48,320 nt of DNA from assembly GCA_022448245.1 (NCBI GenBank), contig JAKVCO010000006.1, positions 389,958 through 438,277 of the forward strand. The letters are read 5' to 3'. The stretch comes from Paracoccaceae bacterium (GTDB lineage: Bacteria; Pseudomonadota; Alphaproteobacteria; Rhodobacterales; Rhodobacteraceae). The number at the start of each line of letters is the position of its first letter. Within the stretch, counting starts at the first letter, position 1. A program made the translations under genes and the position numbers. The notes under the pieces were generated by a model that was not told the origin of the DNA, searched no databases, and saw only the letters and a list, made by a program, of their open reading frames with translations. This document shows positions 8,929-17,745 of this stretch, in pieces.

Positions 8929-9732
8929 ATGTCGATTGAAGACACTCGGGAACTAAGCGAAGTCCACACTCGGCACTCAACGTTCCGAGCGATTTCGGCG
9001 CTTATTCTGCGTGAGATGTCCACGACTTATGGACGATCGCCCGGTGGATACATCTGGGCCATCCTTGAACCTGCGGCAGGCGTTGCGCTTTTGACAGCTG
9101 TCTTTTCGGCGGGCTTTCGCACGCCTCCCTTGGGCACGTCGTTCCCGCTATTCTACGCCAGCGGGCTGTTGATCTTCATGACCTACCTGGAGATCGCGCA
9201 AAAGATGGCCGCGACCCTGAACTTCTCGCGTGCGCTCTTTGAATATCCCCGTGTGACGTTCGCAGATGCGCTCATCGCGCGTCTTTTGCTGAACACAATG
9301 ACGCAGATTCTGGTGCATTTGATCCTGTTCACCGGGATTTTCGTGGTTCTGAGCATCGAGACCGTCATTAACTTCCAAGCGATCATGTGGGGCTATGCGA
9401 CGGCGCTGTCGCTTGCGGTGGGCGTCGGTATCCTCAACTCGTGCCTTTTCGTCGCTTACCCCATTTGGCAAACCATCTGGGCAGTAACGAACCGACCGCT
9501 CTTCATCATTTCGTGCTTGTTTTATACGTTCGAAAGCGTGCCCCAGCCTTACCGCGACTACCTATGGTGGAACCCGCTGGTTCACGTCGTGGGCTTCATG
9601 CGAGATGGGTTTTACCCTTACTATCAGCCCACCTACACCTCGGCGGTCTACCCGATCATGCTTGGAACCGTGCTCACCATTGTGGGGCTTTTCCTTCTTA
9701 AGCGGTACCATCGCGACATCCTGGACAAGTAA
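8929..9732 (+). CDS. kpsM: Capsule polysaccharide ABC exporter, permease (KpsM type)
   Basis: An ABC-2 type permease of 267 residues when started at ATG 8929; a longer frame begins at 8848, but its extra 27 residues look non-conserved. The cytoplasmic N-terminal segment ALILREMSTTYGRSPGGYIW is typical of KpsM/Wzm proteins. Six hydrophobic segments follow, including AGVALLTAVFSAGF, ILVHLILFTGIFVVLSI and VYPIMLGTVLTIVGLFLL, with the PLVHVVGFMRDGFYPYY motif before the last. It forms the translocation pore with KpsT. Its head-to-head arrangement with kpsE/kpsT means the subunits come from two transcripts. Confidence 0.9.
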   Translation: MSIEDTRELSEVHTRHSTFRAISALILREMSTTYGRSPGGYIWAILEPAAGVALLTAVFSAGFRTPPLGTSFPLFYASGLLIFMTYLEIAQKMAATLNFSRALFEYPRVTFADALIARLLLNTMTQILVHLILFTGIFVVLSIETVINFQAIMWGYATALSLAVGVGILNSCLFVAYPIWQTIWAVTNRPLFIISCLFYTFESVPQPYRDYLWWNPLVHVVGFMRDGFYPYYQPTYTSAVYPIMLGTVLTIVGLFLLKRYHRDILDK

Positions 9733-9796
9733 TGGCTTTGCCTGTCGCTCGCTTGGCGATATTGCAGTTGCGGCATAGCTGGCGAAGGGATTTTTA

Positions 9797-11119
9797 ATGC
9801 GTATTGCAATGATCGGTACGGGGTACGTTGGCCTCGTCTCTGGGGTCTGCTTCTCCGATTTTGGACATGAAGTGATCTGCGTCGACAAAGCGGCGAACAA
9901 GATCGAAATGCTCGAAGCAGGTCAGGTGCCAATCTACGAGCCCGGCCTTGATCAATTGATGATGAAGAACGTGGAGGCCGGTCGCCTGTCGTTCGCCACG
10001 GATTTGACAAGCTCTGTGGCATCCGCTGATGCGGTGTTCATCGCAGTGGGAACGCCCACGCGACGCGGCGACGGACATGCTGATCTGAGCTATGTCATGG
10101 CCGCCGCGGAAGAGATCGCGCATGCGATGGACGGCTACACCGTTGTCGTGACCAAAAGCACCGTCCCCGTCGGGACGAACCGCCAGGTCCAGGAAGTTAT
10201 TTCAAAAGCCAATCCAAATGCCGAATTTGATGTGGCATCCAACCCGGAGTTCCTCCGCGAAGGTGCGGCGATCGACGACTTTATGCGTCCGGACCGCGTG
10301 ATCGTGGGTGTGCAGTCGGAAGGCGCCGCTGCGGTCATGGAAGATATCTATCGTCCTCTGTTCCTGCGCGACTTCCCCATCGTAACGACAGACCTCGAGT
10401 CCGCCGAGATGATCAAATACGCGGCCAACGCGTTCCTCGCCACCAAGATAACCTTCATCAACGAGATCGCGGCCTTGTGCGAGAAGGTAGGCGCAGACAT
10501 CAAGGAAGTCTCGAAGGGTGTGGGCCTCGACGGGCGGATCGGAAACAAGTTCCTGCACGCGGGCCCCGGCTATGGTGGCTCGTGCTTCCCGAAAGACACC
10601 GCCGCACTGGCGCGCATCGGTCAGGATGTGGCGATGCCCATGCGGATCACCGAGACGGTTATGGCCGTCAACGACGGTGTTAAAGCCCGCATGGTCGAGA
10701 AGCTCCGCGATGCCTGTGGCGGCAGCTTTAACGGCAAGACGATCGCCGTGCTGGGCGTGACGTTTAAGCCGAACACCGATGACATGCGCGAAGCGCCGTC
10801 GCTGACAATCGTACCGGCCCTTGTGGGCGGCGGTGCAAATGTCCGTGTGGTTGACCCCCAGGGTAAGCGCGAAGGCGAAGAACTCCTCCCCGGCGTGGCC
10901 TGGGAAGAAGATCCCTACGGCGCCGCAAAGGATGCCGACCTGATCGTCATCCTGACGGAATGGAACGAATTCCGCGCGCTCGATCTTGCTAGGCTTGCTC
11001 AGGAAATGGCATCGCCGCGGATGGCTGACCTGCGCAACATCTACAGCGCCGAAGATGCCGAGCGTGCTGGATTTGCATCCTACACCACGGTCGGACGCAC
11101 CGGCTTCGGCGAGCACTAA
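9797..11119 (+). CDS. ugd: UDP-glucose 6-dehydrogenase
   Basis: A 440-residue enzyme that oxidises UDP-glucose to UDP-glucuronate with two NAD+, giving an acidic sugar donor. The NAD-binding loop is GTGYVG (7-12), the catalytic cysteine is C263 in GPGYGGSCFPKD, and VTKSTVPVGT, EMIKYAANAFLA and LGVTFKPNTDDMREAPS are all family hallmarks. The start is supported by AAGGGA six bases before ATG 9797. It follows kpsM after 64 bases on the same strand and ends at a hairpin terminator. The product suits an anionic, uronic-acid-containing capsule. Confidence 0.95.
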   Translation: MRIAMIGTGYVGLVSGVCFSDFGHEVICVDKAANKIEMLEAGQVPIYEPGLDQLMMKNVEAGRLSFATDLTSSVASADAVFIAVGTPTRRGDGHADLSYVMAAAEEIAHAMDGYTVVVTKSTVPVGTNRQVQEVISKANPNAEFDVASNPEFLREGAAIDDFMRPDRVIVGVQSEGAAAVMEDIYRPLFLRDFPIVTTDLESAEMIKYAANAFLATKITFINEIAALCEKVGADIKEVSKGVGLDGRIGNKFLHAGPGYGGSCFPKDTAALARIGQDVAMPMRITETVMAVNDGVKARMVEKLRDACGGSFNGKTIAVLGVTFKPNTDDMREAPSLTIVPALVGGGANVRVVDPQGKREGEELLPGVAWEEDPYGAAKDADLIVILTEWNEFRALDLARLAQEMASPRMADLRNIYSAEDAERAGFASYTTVGRTGFGEH

Positions 11120-11137
11120 GACCCACACAAAAGAAAA

Positions 11138-11161
11138 GGGCCCCCGAAAAATCGGAGGCCC
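11138..11161. terminator. Bidirectional intrinsic terminator between ugd and the yjbE-like gene
   Basis: A 10-base-pair stem (11138-11147 with 11152-11161) closes a four-base loop. On the minus strand one position is a G-U pair and the stem is followed by TTTTCTTTT, a strong terminator for the small gene at 11190-11459. On the plus strand the same position is a C/A mismatch and the T tract is weaker, so it may also stop ugd transcription, but less efficiently. Confidence 0.8.
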
Positions 11162-11189
11162 TTCAAATTCTTTGCCGAAATGGCGTCGC

Positions 11190-11459
11190 TTAGGACTCCA
11201 AACCGTATTCTTCCTCGGTCGTGCCGGAGGAGTCGAGTGCCGCGATGAGGGCAGCTGCTACGACAGCACCGATTGCCAGTGTACCAACGCCGCCTGCGCC
11301 GCTGCCCAGGATCGGCATGGAAACGGACGAACCGCCTGCATCGGTTGGGAGCGGGATAATAATGTCGTCATCCGTGCCCACGTCAGTCGGGTCGCCAGCA
11401 AATGCAGTGGTAGCCATGGAAGTGGCTGCCAGGGCCACGATGAAAGCCTTGATGTTCAT
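11190..11459 (-). CDS. Small exported YjbE/GfcA-like protein
   Basis: An 89-residue protein with a clear signal peptide (cleavage after AFA, about residue 21). An Asp-rich segment follows (GTDDDIIIPLPTD), then a Gly/Ala stretch ending in the hydrophobic segment GAVVAAALIAALDSS and a short acidic tail. Size, composition and position after a YjbF-like lipoprotein and a YjbH-like barrel match YjbE/GfcA, the small secreted member of the yjbEFGH exopolysaccharide operon of enterobacteria. Sequence similarity to YjbE is only general. ATG 11459 has GGAG six bases upstream. A leader of about 190 bases precedes it, so it could have its own promoter, and it ends at the terminator at 11138-11161. Confidence 0.68.
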   Translation of the reverse strand: MNIKAFIVALAATSMATTAFAGDPTDVGTDDDIIIPLPTDAGGSSVSMPILGSGAGGVGTLAIGAVVAAALIAALDSSGTTEEEYGLES

Positions 11460-11651
11460 TTTTTGCTCCAGAAGGTAATAGCGTCTAATCTCGGATACCG
11501 TTTTCAGATTTTTATTTCAACACTCTCGATGCGCTACGTGGAGGATTGCCTCCCCGGATCGGGCAAATTTCGCCGAAGCGCCGAATATTGTTGCACGAAT
11601 GCAATCCTCGGCCCCGCCAAGGACGCGAAATCGCAACAAAATCTTCATATT
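11460..11651. other. Intergenic spacer before the yjbE-like gene
   Basis: These 192 bases separate the yjbF-like and yjbE-like genes. They contain an AT-rich segment on the minus strand just before the yjbE-like start, which could hold a promoter, and a short perfect hairpin (GGAGG/CCTCC, 11540-11553) without a T tract. No convincing -35/-10 pair was identified. Confidence 0.35.
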
Positions 11652-12335
11652 TCAGGGCAAAACCTGCTCGAGCCGCAACGTGCCGGTCTCGTAGCTCACC
11701 CATTGTTCAGATGCGCGAACCGCGCCGTTTTCCAGCCAAAAGGTGTTTTCGAAGGCCAAAGTACGCCCTGCTGGATCCTCATTTGCGGCGCGACAGCTCT
11801 CTGCGACTCGCGTCGTGTTGTGGCTGCGACCGAGGATGACGACTTGCTCGGCCCCCACCCGCGTTACCGTGCAGTTGATCTGCGTCTCAAACAGCTTACC
11901 CTCACTGCGACGGTGCCGAAGCACGCGGGAATAGCGGCCCTGACCCGTCGCAATCGCTCGCGCAGGCGCCGTGATATTTGTGCCATCCAGATCGCCCACA
12001 AAGCCGACAGTGGATTGAATCAGCCCAGCGCGTACCTGCAATTCGGAGCCGTCATTGGCGCCGTAGAACTGGGCGCCATTGGCCTGCCCACGAAGAATAT
12101 AGCCCGCTGACTGGGTCACCGGCACCTGCGTCACCACGCGCAACAGGGGCTGATTGACCCCGGCTGCAGCAAGCTCGGCACGTGAGGGCGAGAACCGGCT
12201 AGGTTCCGGCGCGCCTTTCAACCGCTCAAAGATCAAACCGGCTGTCCCCGGCCCTTCTTGCGTCCCGCAGGAGGCCAGCATGACGCTCGCCAGGATCAGG
12301 CCGATCCACCGCACATGTGCACGCGTCATCGCCAT
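11652..12335 (-). CDS. YjbF/GfcB-family lipoprotein
   Basis: A protein of about 227 residues with a lipoprotein signal peptide (SVMLASC lipobox). It belongs by pattern to the YjbF/GfcB family (PF11102), outer-membrane lipoproteins linked to exopolysaccharide production. Recognisable parts are GLIFERLKG, LRVVTQVP, TGQGRYSRVLRHR, ETQINCTVTR and the C-terminal NTFWLENGAVRASEQWVS. ATG 12335 is preferred because GGAG lies six bases upstream; ATG 12329 overlaps the yjbH stop as ATGA and is an alternative, while a longer frame to 12347 has no support. It is translationally coupled to the yjbH-like gene. Confidence 0.82.
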   Translation of the reverse strand: MAMTRAHVRWIGLILASVMLASCGTQEGPGTAGLIFERLKGAPEPSRFSPSRAELAAAGVNQPLLRVVTQVPVTQSAGYILRGQANGAQFYGANDGSELQVRAGLIQSTVGFVGDLDGTNITAPARAIATGQGRYSRVLRHRRSEGKLFETQINCTVTRVGAEQVVILGRSHNTTRVAESCRAANEDPAGRTLAFENTFWLENGAVRASEQWVSYETGTLRLEQVLP

Positions 12336-14599
12336 ACTTGGCTCCAATCTGCAAAAATCGCTTCCGAGTGACCGGCACGGACACGCTCGTAGAGACGCCC
12401 CTCCTGAATCAACCGCGCGCCGCCGTCACGCTGCACCGGGCGGAGCTGGCGGCTGACTTTCTGTGCCCCAACTTGACCGGTAATGGACTGCATCGGGATC
12501 GTCAGGACGATGCCCTTGTCAAAGGAGCCTTCCCCGAACTCTTCAGCAGAAACGTTGGTCTTGGTGGCGAAGGCACCGACTTCCCAGCCGTTCGCGAATT
12601 CACGCGTAAGGGTCAGCGTGGCGCCGACGTCACCGGCCAGATAACGGCCCACATCAACCTGGCCGCGGTAGCCGTGGCCGAATTCGTAATAGGCCGACAC
12701 ATGGCCCGTCAGGACACGGTAGTCTTGGAAGCCAAAGCGCTGATCGAAATCGCGCTGGCCGACATAGGCAAGCTCAGCCCCGAGCGCGAGGCGACTATCA
12801 ACGGGCTTCCACAGGACCTCACCCGAAACACCGCCGAACATACGCTCGAAGTAGCCCACGCTCGCGCGGCTATACACGTTGGGCGAAAGCTTTGCCGAAT
12901 AGGAGGCCGTCAGACGACGGATCGTGGGCGTGTCGTTATCTGCGTAAAGCGTGCCGAGCGTACGCACTGGCTCAAGCTCGGTATCCGGAAGGCGGCCATC
13001 ACCTACATTGCCCGCGAGCTTCTGGTAGATGACGCCTTCGATGATGAGCCCGCGCGACAGCTCGAGGTTGCCAGTGAGGGCAAGGCCCACATCTGCACGC
13101 ACGGGCGCCGTGGGATCAAAGAGCGAGGCCGAAAGGTAGGGGCCAAAGCTGAACTGGAAGTTCGGGTAGCGCCCCTCGGGTGCTATGACGCCCTCGTCGC
13201 TCACCGGTGCAGGGCCAACCGTCGTGGCCGCCGCCAGCGCCTGGCTTCGGTTCGAGGTGCCGTCCAGCCGCTCAAGATCGCTGCGGCGAACGGTGACTTC
13301 GCCCGTGGGCAGGCCACCGTTTTCGATCACGATCCGGAAGACCTCGACGGACGGCGGCAGCAAAGCTGCCATGGTCCGCGCGGTGCGGCCAACCACGATG
13401 GATTGCGCCTCGTACCCGCCGTTCTCGACACGCACGACCGCTGTATTGGCAGCCGAGGTTGTCCCCGGCAGCGACAGGCCCGTGACTGTGATGTTCTGTT
13501 CCGCGAGCGCGGGCGTCAGGAGATCAAGGATCGCCTTCGGGGCGTTAGGATTGGCCAGCCAAGCAGAGGTCCACTGCTCTGGCGCGGCCTGACGATCGGG
13601 GCGCTGGGTCACCGGGCCCGGGCCACCAAGACGGACTGGCGTGCCAGACCGGCGCGGGTTGCCCGCGATCGTGACCATAGCCCCAATCTCGGAGCCATAT
13701 AGGGAATAGAGACCCACGCGCACGGTATCATTGGCCTGGTACTCAACGCCGAAGTTCAGCGGCGAACGACGCTCGAACTGGCCTTGGGTCCCGGCCTCAA
13801 GATCATAGGCATCGGAGGAGTATTCTACCTTCACTCGAAGATCTTGCAGACGCCCGCCCGGTTGCCATTCGAGACCCGCAAACGGCGCCATCGGTCCACG
13901 GAACCACTGGCCGAAATCAACCTCACCACCGGTGTCGCCCGGCACGAATTGTGGGCGGTCCTCACCAAACGGGGCACCAATGTCGCCATAGCTGCCAAGG
14001 CGTCCCCAGCCCAAACCAGCGGAGGCCCGAAGGCGCCCTTCGTTGGGCAGCGCAAAGGTCTTTGAGGCGACGATATATTCGCCCGCTTCAATGCCGGTGC
14101 CAACGAAGTCGCGCAGGCCCACGGCAAGTGCGGGCTGCCAGCCATCTTCGTCTTCGCGCAGCACTTGATAGTGCAGGTCAAAGGCGCGGTCGTAATAGTC
14201 CTCGAACCCATCGAGGTTGATGTCGGCGAAGCGGTTATACCTGAAGGCACCCGTCAAGCGCGGCGAAATCTGGAACGTCAGCGTGGTGCGCGTGATGCCG
14301 GCAAAAGACGAAACGATGGCCTGCAGCTCACCATCCGGCAGGGCATGGGCCGCCGGCATGTCAATGAGACCGGGCATCCCGTAAAAGTTCGACGCAGCCC
14401 TCAGGGCAGGCGCGGCTTCAGAGCTGACAGACGGATCCGACGAAGGAAGCACAAATGCACGTTGGGGCGGGCGCGTGTCTTTCTCGGGCAGACCCAAAAG
14501 ACCTCGGACGAGCCCTTCTTGCGGAACGGCAGGGCTGGAAAGCACAATCATCCCCGCACTGATTGCCCCGGTGAGCAAGCGGCGTTTCGCGGCTGTCAT
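12326..14599 (-). CDS. YjbH-family outer-membrane protein (exopolysaccharide biogenesis)
   Basis: A protein of about 757 residues with an N-terminal signal segment (TGAISAGMIVLSS) followed by many alternating amphipathic strands (for example LTFQISPRLTGAFRYNRFAD and YSAKLSPNVYSRASVGYFER). It matches the YjbH family (PF06082, DUF940), predicted outer-membrane barrels needed for extracellular polysaccharide. The segment NFYGMPGLIDMPAA near residue 75 is the family signature. Start ATG 14599 is chosen over TTG 14608 because AAGGAGG (14611-14617) is ten bases from the ATG but only one from the TTG. It overlaps the yjbF-like gene. A separate yjbG (gfcC) gene is not present. Confidence 0.85.
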   Translation of the reverse strand: MTAAKRRLLTGAISAGMIVLSSPAVPQEGLVRGLLGLPEKDTRPPQRAFVLPSSDPSVSSEAAPALRAASNFYGMPGLIDMPAAHALPDGELQAIVSSFAGITRTTLTFQISPRLTGAFRYNRFADINLDGFEDYYDRAFDLHYQVLREDEDGWQPALAVGLRDFVGTGIEAGEYIVASKTFALPNEGRLRASAGLGWGRLGSYGDIGAPFGEDRPQFVPGDTGGEVDFGQWFRGPMAPFAGLEWQPGGRLQDLRVKVEYSSDAYDLEAGTQGQFERRSPLNFGVEYQANDTVRVGLYSLYGSEIGAMVTIAGNPRRSGTPVRLGGPGPVTQRPDRQAAPEQWTSAWLANPNAPKAILDLLTPALAEQNITVTGLSLPGTTSAANTAVVRVENGGYEAQSIVVGRTARTMAALLPPSVEVFRIVIENGGLPTGEVTVRRSDLERLDGTSNRSQALAAATTVGPAPVSDEGVIAPEGRYPNFQFSFGPYLSASLFDPTAPVRADVGLALTGNLELSRGLIIEGVIYQKLAGNVGDGRLPDTELEPVRTLGTLYADNDTPTIRRLTASYSAKLSPNVYSRASVGYFERMFGGVSGEVLWKPVDSRLALGAELAYVGQRDFDQRFGFQDYRVLTGHVSAYYEFGHGYRGQVDVGRYLAGDVGATLTLTREFANGWEVGAFATKTNVSAEEFGEGSFDKGIVLTIPMQSITGQVGAQKVSRQLRPVQRDGGARLIQEGRLYERVRAGHSEAIFADWSQVWR

Positions 14600-14705
14600 A
14601 CGGTACAATCCTCCTTAGTGCCTGAGAACGTGACTAACCGCGATGATGGTCTGGCGGCAAGATGCAGGTCTAAAATTGGCATGTGCCGCAACATTTTGGC
14701 GACAA

Positions 14706-16586
14706 TCAGCTCAGGTTGCGATCTTGGTCCGGCGTGTATTCCTGCACGGCGGCCTCGATAGCGACGCGCGCCGCCTCGATGTCATGAGCTGCAAGAGCCT
14801 CTCGGAGCGCGCGCAGCGTGCGGGCGACCTCGATCTCCGACAGATATTCCTCACGCGCTGAGAAAATCTTGACGTGGGCCGTATGACGATGGTCGTCGCT
14901 GATGGTGAGCTCTTCATGCATCTTCTCGCCGGGCCGCAGTCCGGTGATTTCGATGTCGATATCGCCCTCGGGGTTGCTCTCATCGCGCACGGTGTAGCCT
15001 GATGCTTCGATCGTCTGGCGGGCAAGATCGAGGATCGGAACGGGCTTGCCCATGTCGAGCACGTAAACCTCGCCACCTTCGGCCATCGCGCCTGCGCGAA
15101 GAACGAGCTTCGTCGCCTCTTGCACCGTCATGAAGTAGCGCGTGACGTTTTGATGCGTGACAGTGACCGGACCACCGCGGCGGATCTGATCTTGGAAGAG
15201 AGGGATCACCGACCCCGAAGATCCCAGTACATTGCCGAAACGCACCATCGAATACCGCGGACCGCCGCCCGGAGGCACGCGGCTTGCCAAGTCCTGAACG
15301 ATCAGTTCGGCGAAGCGCTTGGAGGCCCCCATCACATTCGTGGGCCGCACCGCTTTGTCGGTGGAGATCAGGATGAAACGCTCAATCCCGGCGTCAAAGC
15401 TCTCGCGGGCGAGGGCCTGCGTACCAAGGATGTTGTTCGCAAGGCCCGCCAGCTGGTTGATCTCAACGAGGGGCACGTGCTTGTAGGCCGCCGCATGGAG
15501 CACCACGTCGACCTCATAGTCGGCGAGGCACTTACGGACCAAACGGGCGTCCGTCACCGACCCCAAGACAGGCATGATTTCCACATCGAGGTCTTCGGCC
15601 AGCTGCCGGATCTCCATGTCGATCGTGTAGAGCGCGAATTCGGAAAGCTCCACGAGGACAAGGCGCTTGGGCGTGCATTCCAGCACCTGGCGGCTGAGTT
15701 CGGACCCAATGGACCCACCCGCGCCAGAAATCAGAACGGACTTGCCGCGATAGCAATCGCCTGCGTCACCCAGGGGCGTGGCCTCCTCAGCCCGACCCAG
15801 GAAGTCTCGATCAGGAAGAGAGACGAATTTGTCGATGAGCGGCTCAGCCCCGATAAGCTGAGAGAAAGAAGGCAGCACCTGCACTTCGAGGCCCAGCCCC
15901 TGCATGCGGCGCGCAATCTGCATTTGTTTGGGCGGCGACAGAGACGGGACCGCCACGAGAACGCGGTCAATGCCACGCTCTTCAACGATCTTCTGCGTCT
16001 GAGGCGGCGCGAAGACGGGCAGCCCGCCAATAATGAGGCCCTGCAACGACGGGTTATCGTCAACGAACGCGACAGGATCGATGGAGTGATGGGCCCTTAG
16101 CGCCGAGGCCAGTTCGGTCCCCGTTGTACCGGCACCATAAATCAGGACGCGGCGCGCAGGCTGGGCGCGGCGATAGAGCTCCACCAAAAGGCCCCGCATC
16201 AGGAAGCGAATGACGGTACCGAACGCAAAGTAGCTCAGGCCGAAAAGGAGATACGTCGAGGGCGGCAGCGTTAGGCCGAAGATCATGGCAATCGGCACAA
16301 GGAACAGCGCGACGGCCGCGGAATACGTTGCATAGCGCAGCACCGCGCGGCCTTCGAAGTCCTTCAGGCGAACTTGAGGAAGCTCAAGCCAGATAGACGC
16401 GCCAATTGCCGCGAAGATCATGTAAGGCAAAGCCGGGATCAGGCTAAGTGTCAGCTGGCCAACAGAAACTGGCAGCGCCTGCACCGCAAAACAGAAGACG
16501 AGCGTCAGTGGGATCAGCAGGGTGTCGACCGCAATGATCACGATGCGCTTATGCGTGCGCGAGAGCGACTTAATTATTTTCAGCAT
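14706..16586 (-). CDS. Membrane-bound nucleoside-diphosphate-sugar 4,6-dehydratase (WbpM/CapD/PglF family)
   Basis: A protein of about 626 residues. Four hydrophobic helices occupy the first 150 residues. A CoA-binding-like Rossmann region follows (RVLIYGAGTTGTELASAL), then the catalytic SDR domain with LISGAGGSIGSELSRQV. The family's variant active site is present: STDKAVRPTNVMGASKR, where Met419 replaces the usual Tyr and Lys423 completes the MxxxK pattern, plus MVRFGNVLGSSGSV. These enzymes convert UDP-GlcNAc to a UDP-4-keto-6-deoxy sugar, a precursor of bacillosamine, QuiNAc or FucNAc. The frame extends to 16649, but ATG 16586 precedes the first membrane helix and has AGGG upstream. No aminotransferase that would use the product is in the window. 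Confidence 0.88.
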   Translation of the reverse strand: MLKIIKSLSRTHKRIVIIAVDTLLIPLTLVFCFAVQALPVSVGQLTLSLIPALPYMIFAAIGASIWLELPQVRLKDFEGRAVLRYATYSAAVALFLVPIAMIFGLTLPPSTYLLFGLSYFAFGTVIRFLMRGLLVELYRRAQPARRVLIYGAGTTGTELASALRAHHSIDPVAFVDDNPSLQGLIIGGLPVFAPPQTQKIVEERGIDRVLVAVPSLSPPKQMQIARRMQGLGLEVQVLPSFSQLIGAEPLIDKFVSLPDRDFLGRAEEATPLGDAGDCYRGKSVLISGAGGSIGSELSRQVLECTPKRLVLVELSEFALYTIDMEIRQLAEDLDVEIMPVLGSVTDARLVRKCLADYEVDVVLHAAAYKHVPLVEINQLAGLANNILGTQALARESFDAGIERFILISTDKAVRPTNVMGASKRFAELIVQDLASRVPPGGGPRYSMVRFGNVLGSSGSVIPLFQDQIRRGGPVTVTHQNVTRYFMTVQEATKLVLRAGAMAEGGEVYVLDMGKPVPILDLARQTIEASGYTVRDESNPEGDIDIEITGLRPGEKMHEELTISDDHRHTAHVKIFSAREEYLSEIEVARTLRALREALAAHDIEAARVAIEAAVQEYTPDQDRNLS

Positions 16587-16769
16587 CAATCCCTGGCGGT
16601 CATGGGCCGATTCATTGACCCTTCGGGACCACAGCGGCCCCCAACCCATATAATTGTTATGTCAGGCATACGTACCTAGACAAGCTCTCACCGGGCGGAA
16701 ACGCCTTAGAAAGCGGAAATTGGCGAGAATCTACTCATTTGCGACTACTTCATGCGCAGGTTGAGCACT

Positions 16770-17648
16770 TCATGTCGGGATTTGTGCTGACTCCAGCCAC
16801 TTAGCCTCGGCGACGAGTAGGTCGGCGCTCACCGGCCGATACAACCCAGGGATGAGATCTTGAAGGCGCGTTACGTCCAGATTGACCTCACGAATGGCTG
16901 ACTGGGGAGCGGTTCGCCTGGCAAAGGGAAGGCCTGCGGCGGTGAGTAGATCAGCCATCGCAACGCTGCCCGGCTCCGCAATATTCAAAGCAAACGGTAG
17001 GCTATGAGCCTTCTGGCAAAGTGCCGCGAGAACCAGCGCGAGCGTGGCAGGCCCGATGTAGGAACGTCGCGGCGTGGTTCCATCTTCAAAGACGTCGAGT
17101 TCAAAGCCCTCCTTCCAACCACCCAGAATGGCATCGAGCCCGGCGATATTGCCGATGCGAAGGGATGTGGCGGACGGGGCCGCAGTTTCCATATCTCGCT
17201 TTGCAGCACCGTATGGGGCGAGGTCATCTGGCAAACTTGCATCTTCTGTCAGCGGCACGCCCGCCGCACCGAGATTTCCATAAACCGCCGCTGAAGACGC
17301 CAGCAGCAACGGGCGCTCCCCCGCGATATCCGACAGCGCAACAGCCAAGCGCGCGTGATCGGCAAGATCAGCGGCCTTTTTCAAAGTGCCACCGGGTGCC
17401 GCGCCACCCACGCTCAGGATTATATCCGCGTTGCGGCTGATTTGAGCAAAGTCCTCCGGTTTTTCGAGAGGATCACAGCGAAGAGGCCCTTCGGAGCGCC
17501 CCACCCACGTCACAGGCCATGCCTCAGGCCATAAAACACGGAGCGCCCGGCCGATGCGCCCGGTGGCGCCCAAAATCACAACTGAGGGGAAATCGCGCCA
17601 ATCAGCGCTTTCGCGCCAAACCTCTAGATGCTGTGGAATTGACCTCAC
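16770..17648 (-). CDS. NAD(P)-dependent epimerase/dehydratase-like protein
   Basis: A short-chain dehydrogenase-type protein of about 293 residues. The dinucleotide-binding loop is VVILGATGRIGRAL near the N-terminus. LLLASSAAVYG supplies the catalytic Ser region, and YGAAKRDMETA gives the YxxxK pair. A C-terminal substrate domain follows (ALNIAEPGSVAMADLLTAAGLPF). This is the layout of extended SDR sugar epimerases/reductases, though shorter than GalE or RfbB. The start is uncertain: the frame reaches 17705, but GTG 17648 has AGGGG six bases upstream and leaves space for the divergent wza-type gene. The substrate is unknown; neighbours suggest a nucleotide sugar. Confidence 0.7.
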   Translation of the reverse strand: MRSIPQHLEVWRESADWRDFPSVVILGATGRIGRALRVLWPEAWPVTWVGRSEGPLRCDPLEKPEDFAQISRNADIILSVGGAAPGGTLKKAADLADHARLAVALSDIAGERPLLLASSAAVYGNLGAAGVPLTEDASLPDDLAPYGAAKRDMETAAPSATSLRIGNIAGLDAILGGWKEGFELDVFEDGTTPRRSYIGPATLALVLAALCQKAHSLPFALNIAEPGSVAMADLLTAAGLPFARRTAPQSAIREVNLDVTRLQDLIPGLYRPVSADLLVAEAKWLESAQIPT

Positions 17649-17745
17649 ACACACGTCCCCTATTGTGCCCCTCAAGGTATATGCAGGTAGCACAGGCCGC
17701 GGCAATGCACCCGGACTTCAGGACTGCGCCATTGGAGGGACCCCC

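Noticed and set aside
11540..11553. Perfect GGAGG/CCTCC hairpin considered as a terminator or anti-Shine-Dalgarno structure
   Set aside because: Only five base pairs, no T tract, and more than 80 bases from the nearest start; chance in GC-rich sequence is likely.
10986..12110. Plus-strand frame of 374 codons across the end of ugd, the terminator and the yjbE/yjbF-like genes
   Set aside because: It crosses a strong hairpin terminator and two well-supported minus-strand genes, and its product has no domain features.
12317..13702. Plus-strand frame of 461 codons opposite the yjbH-like gene
   Set aside because: It is rich in Arg, His and Gly without domain motifs, while the minus strand encodes a coherent signal-peptide-bearing barrel coupled to the yjbF-like gene.
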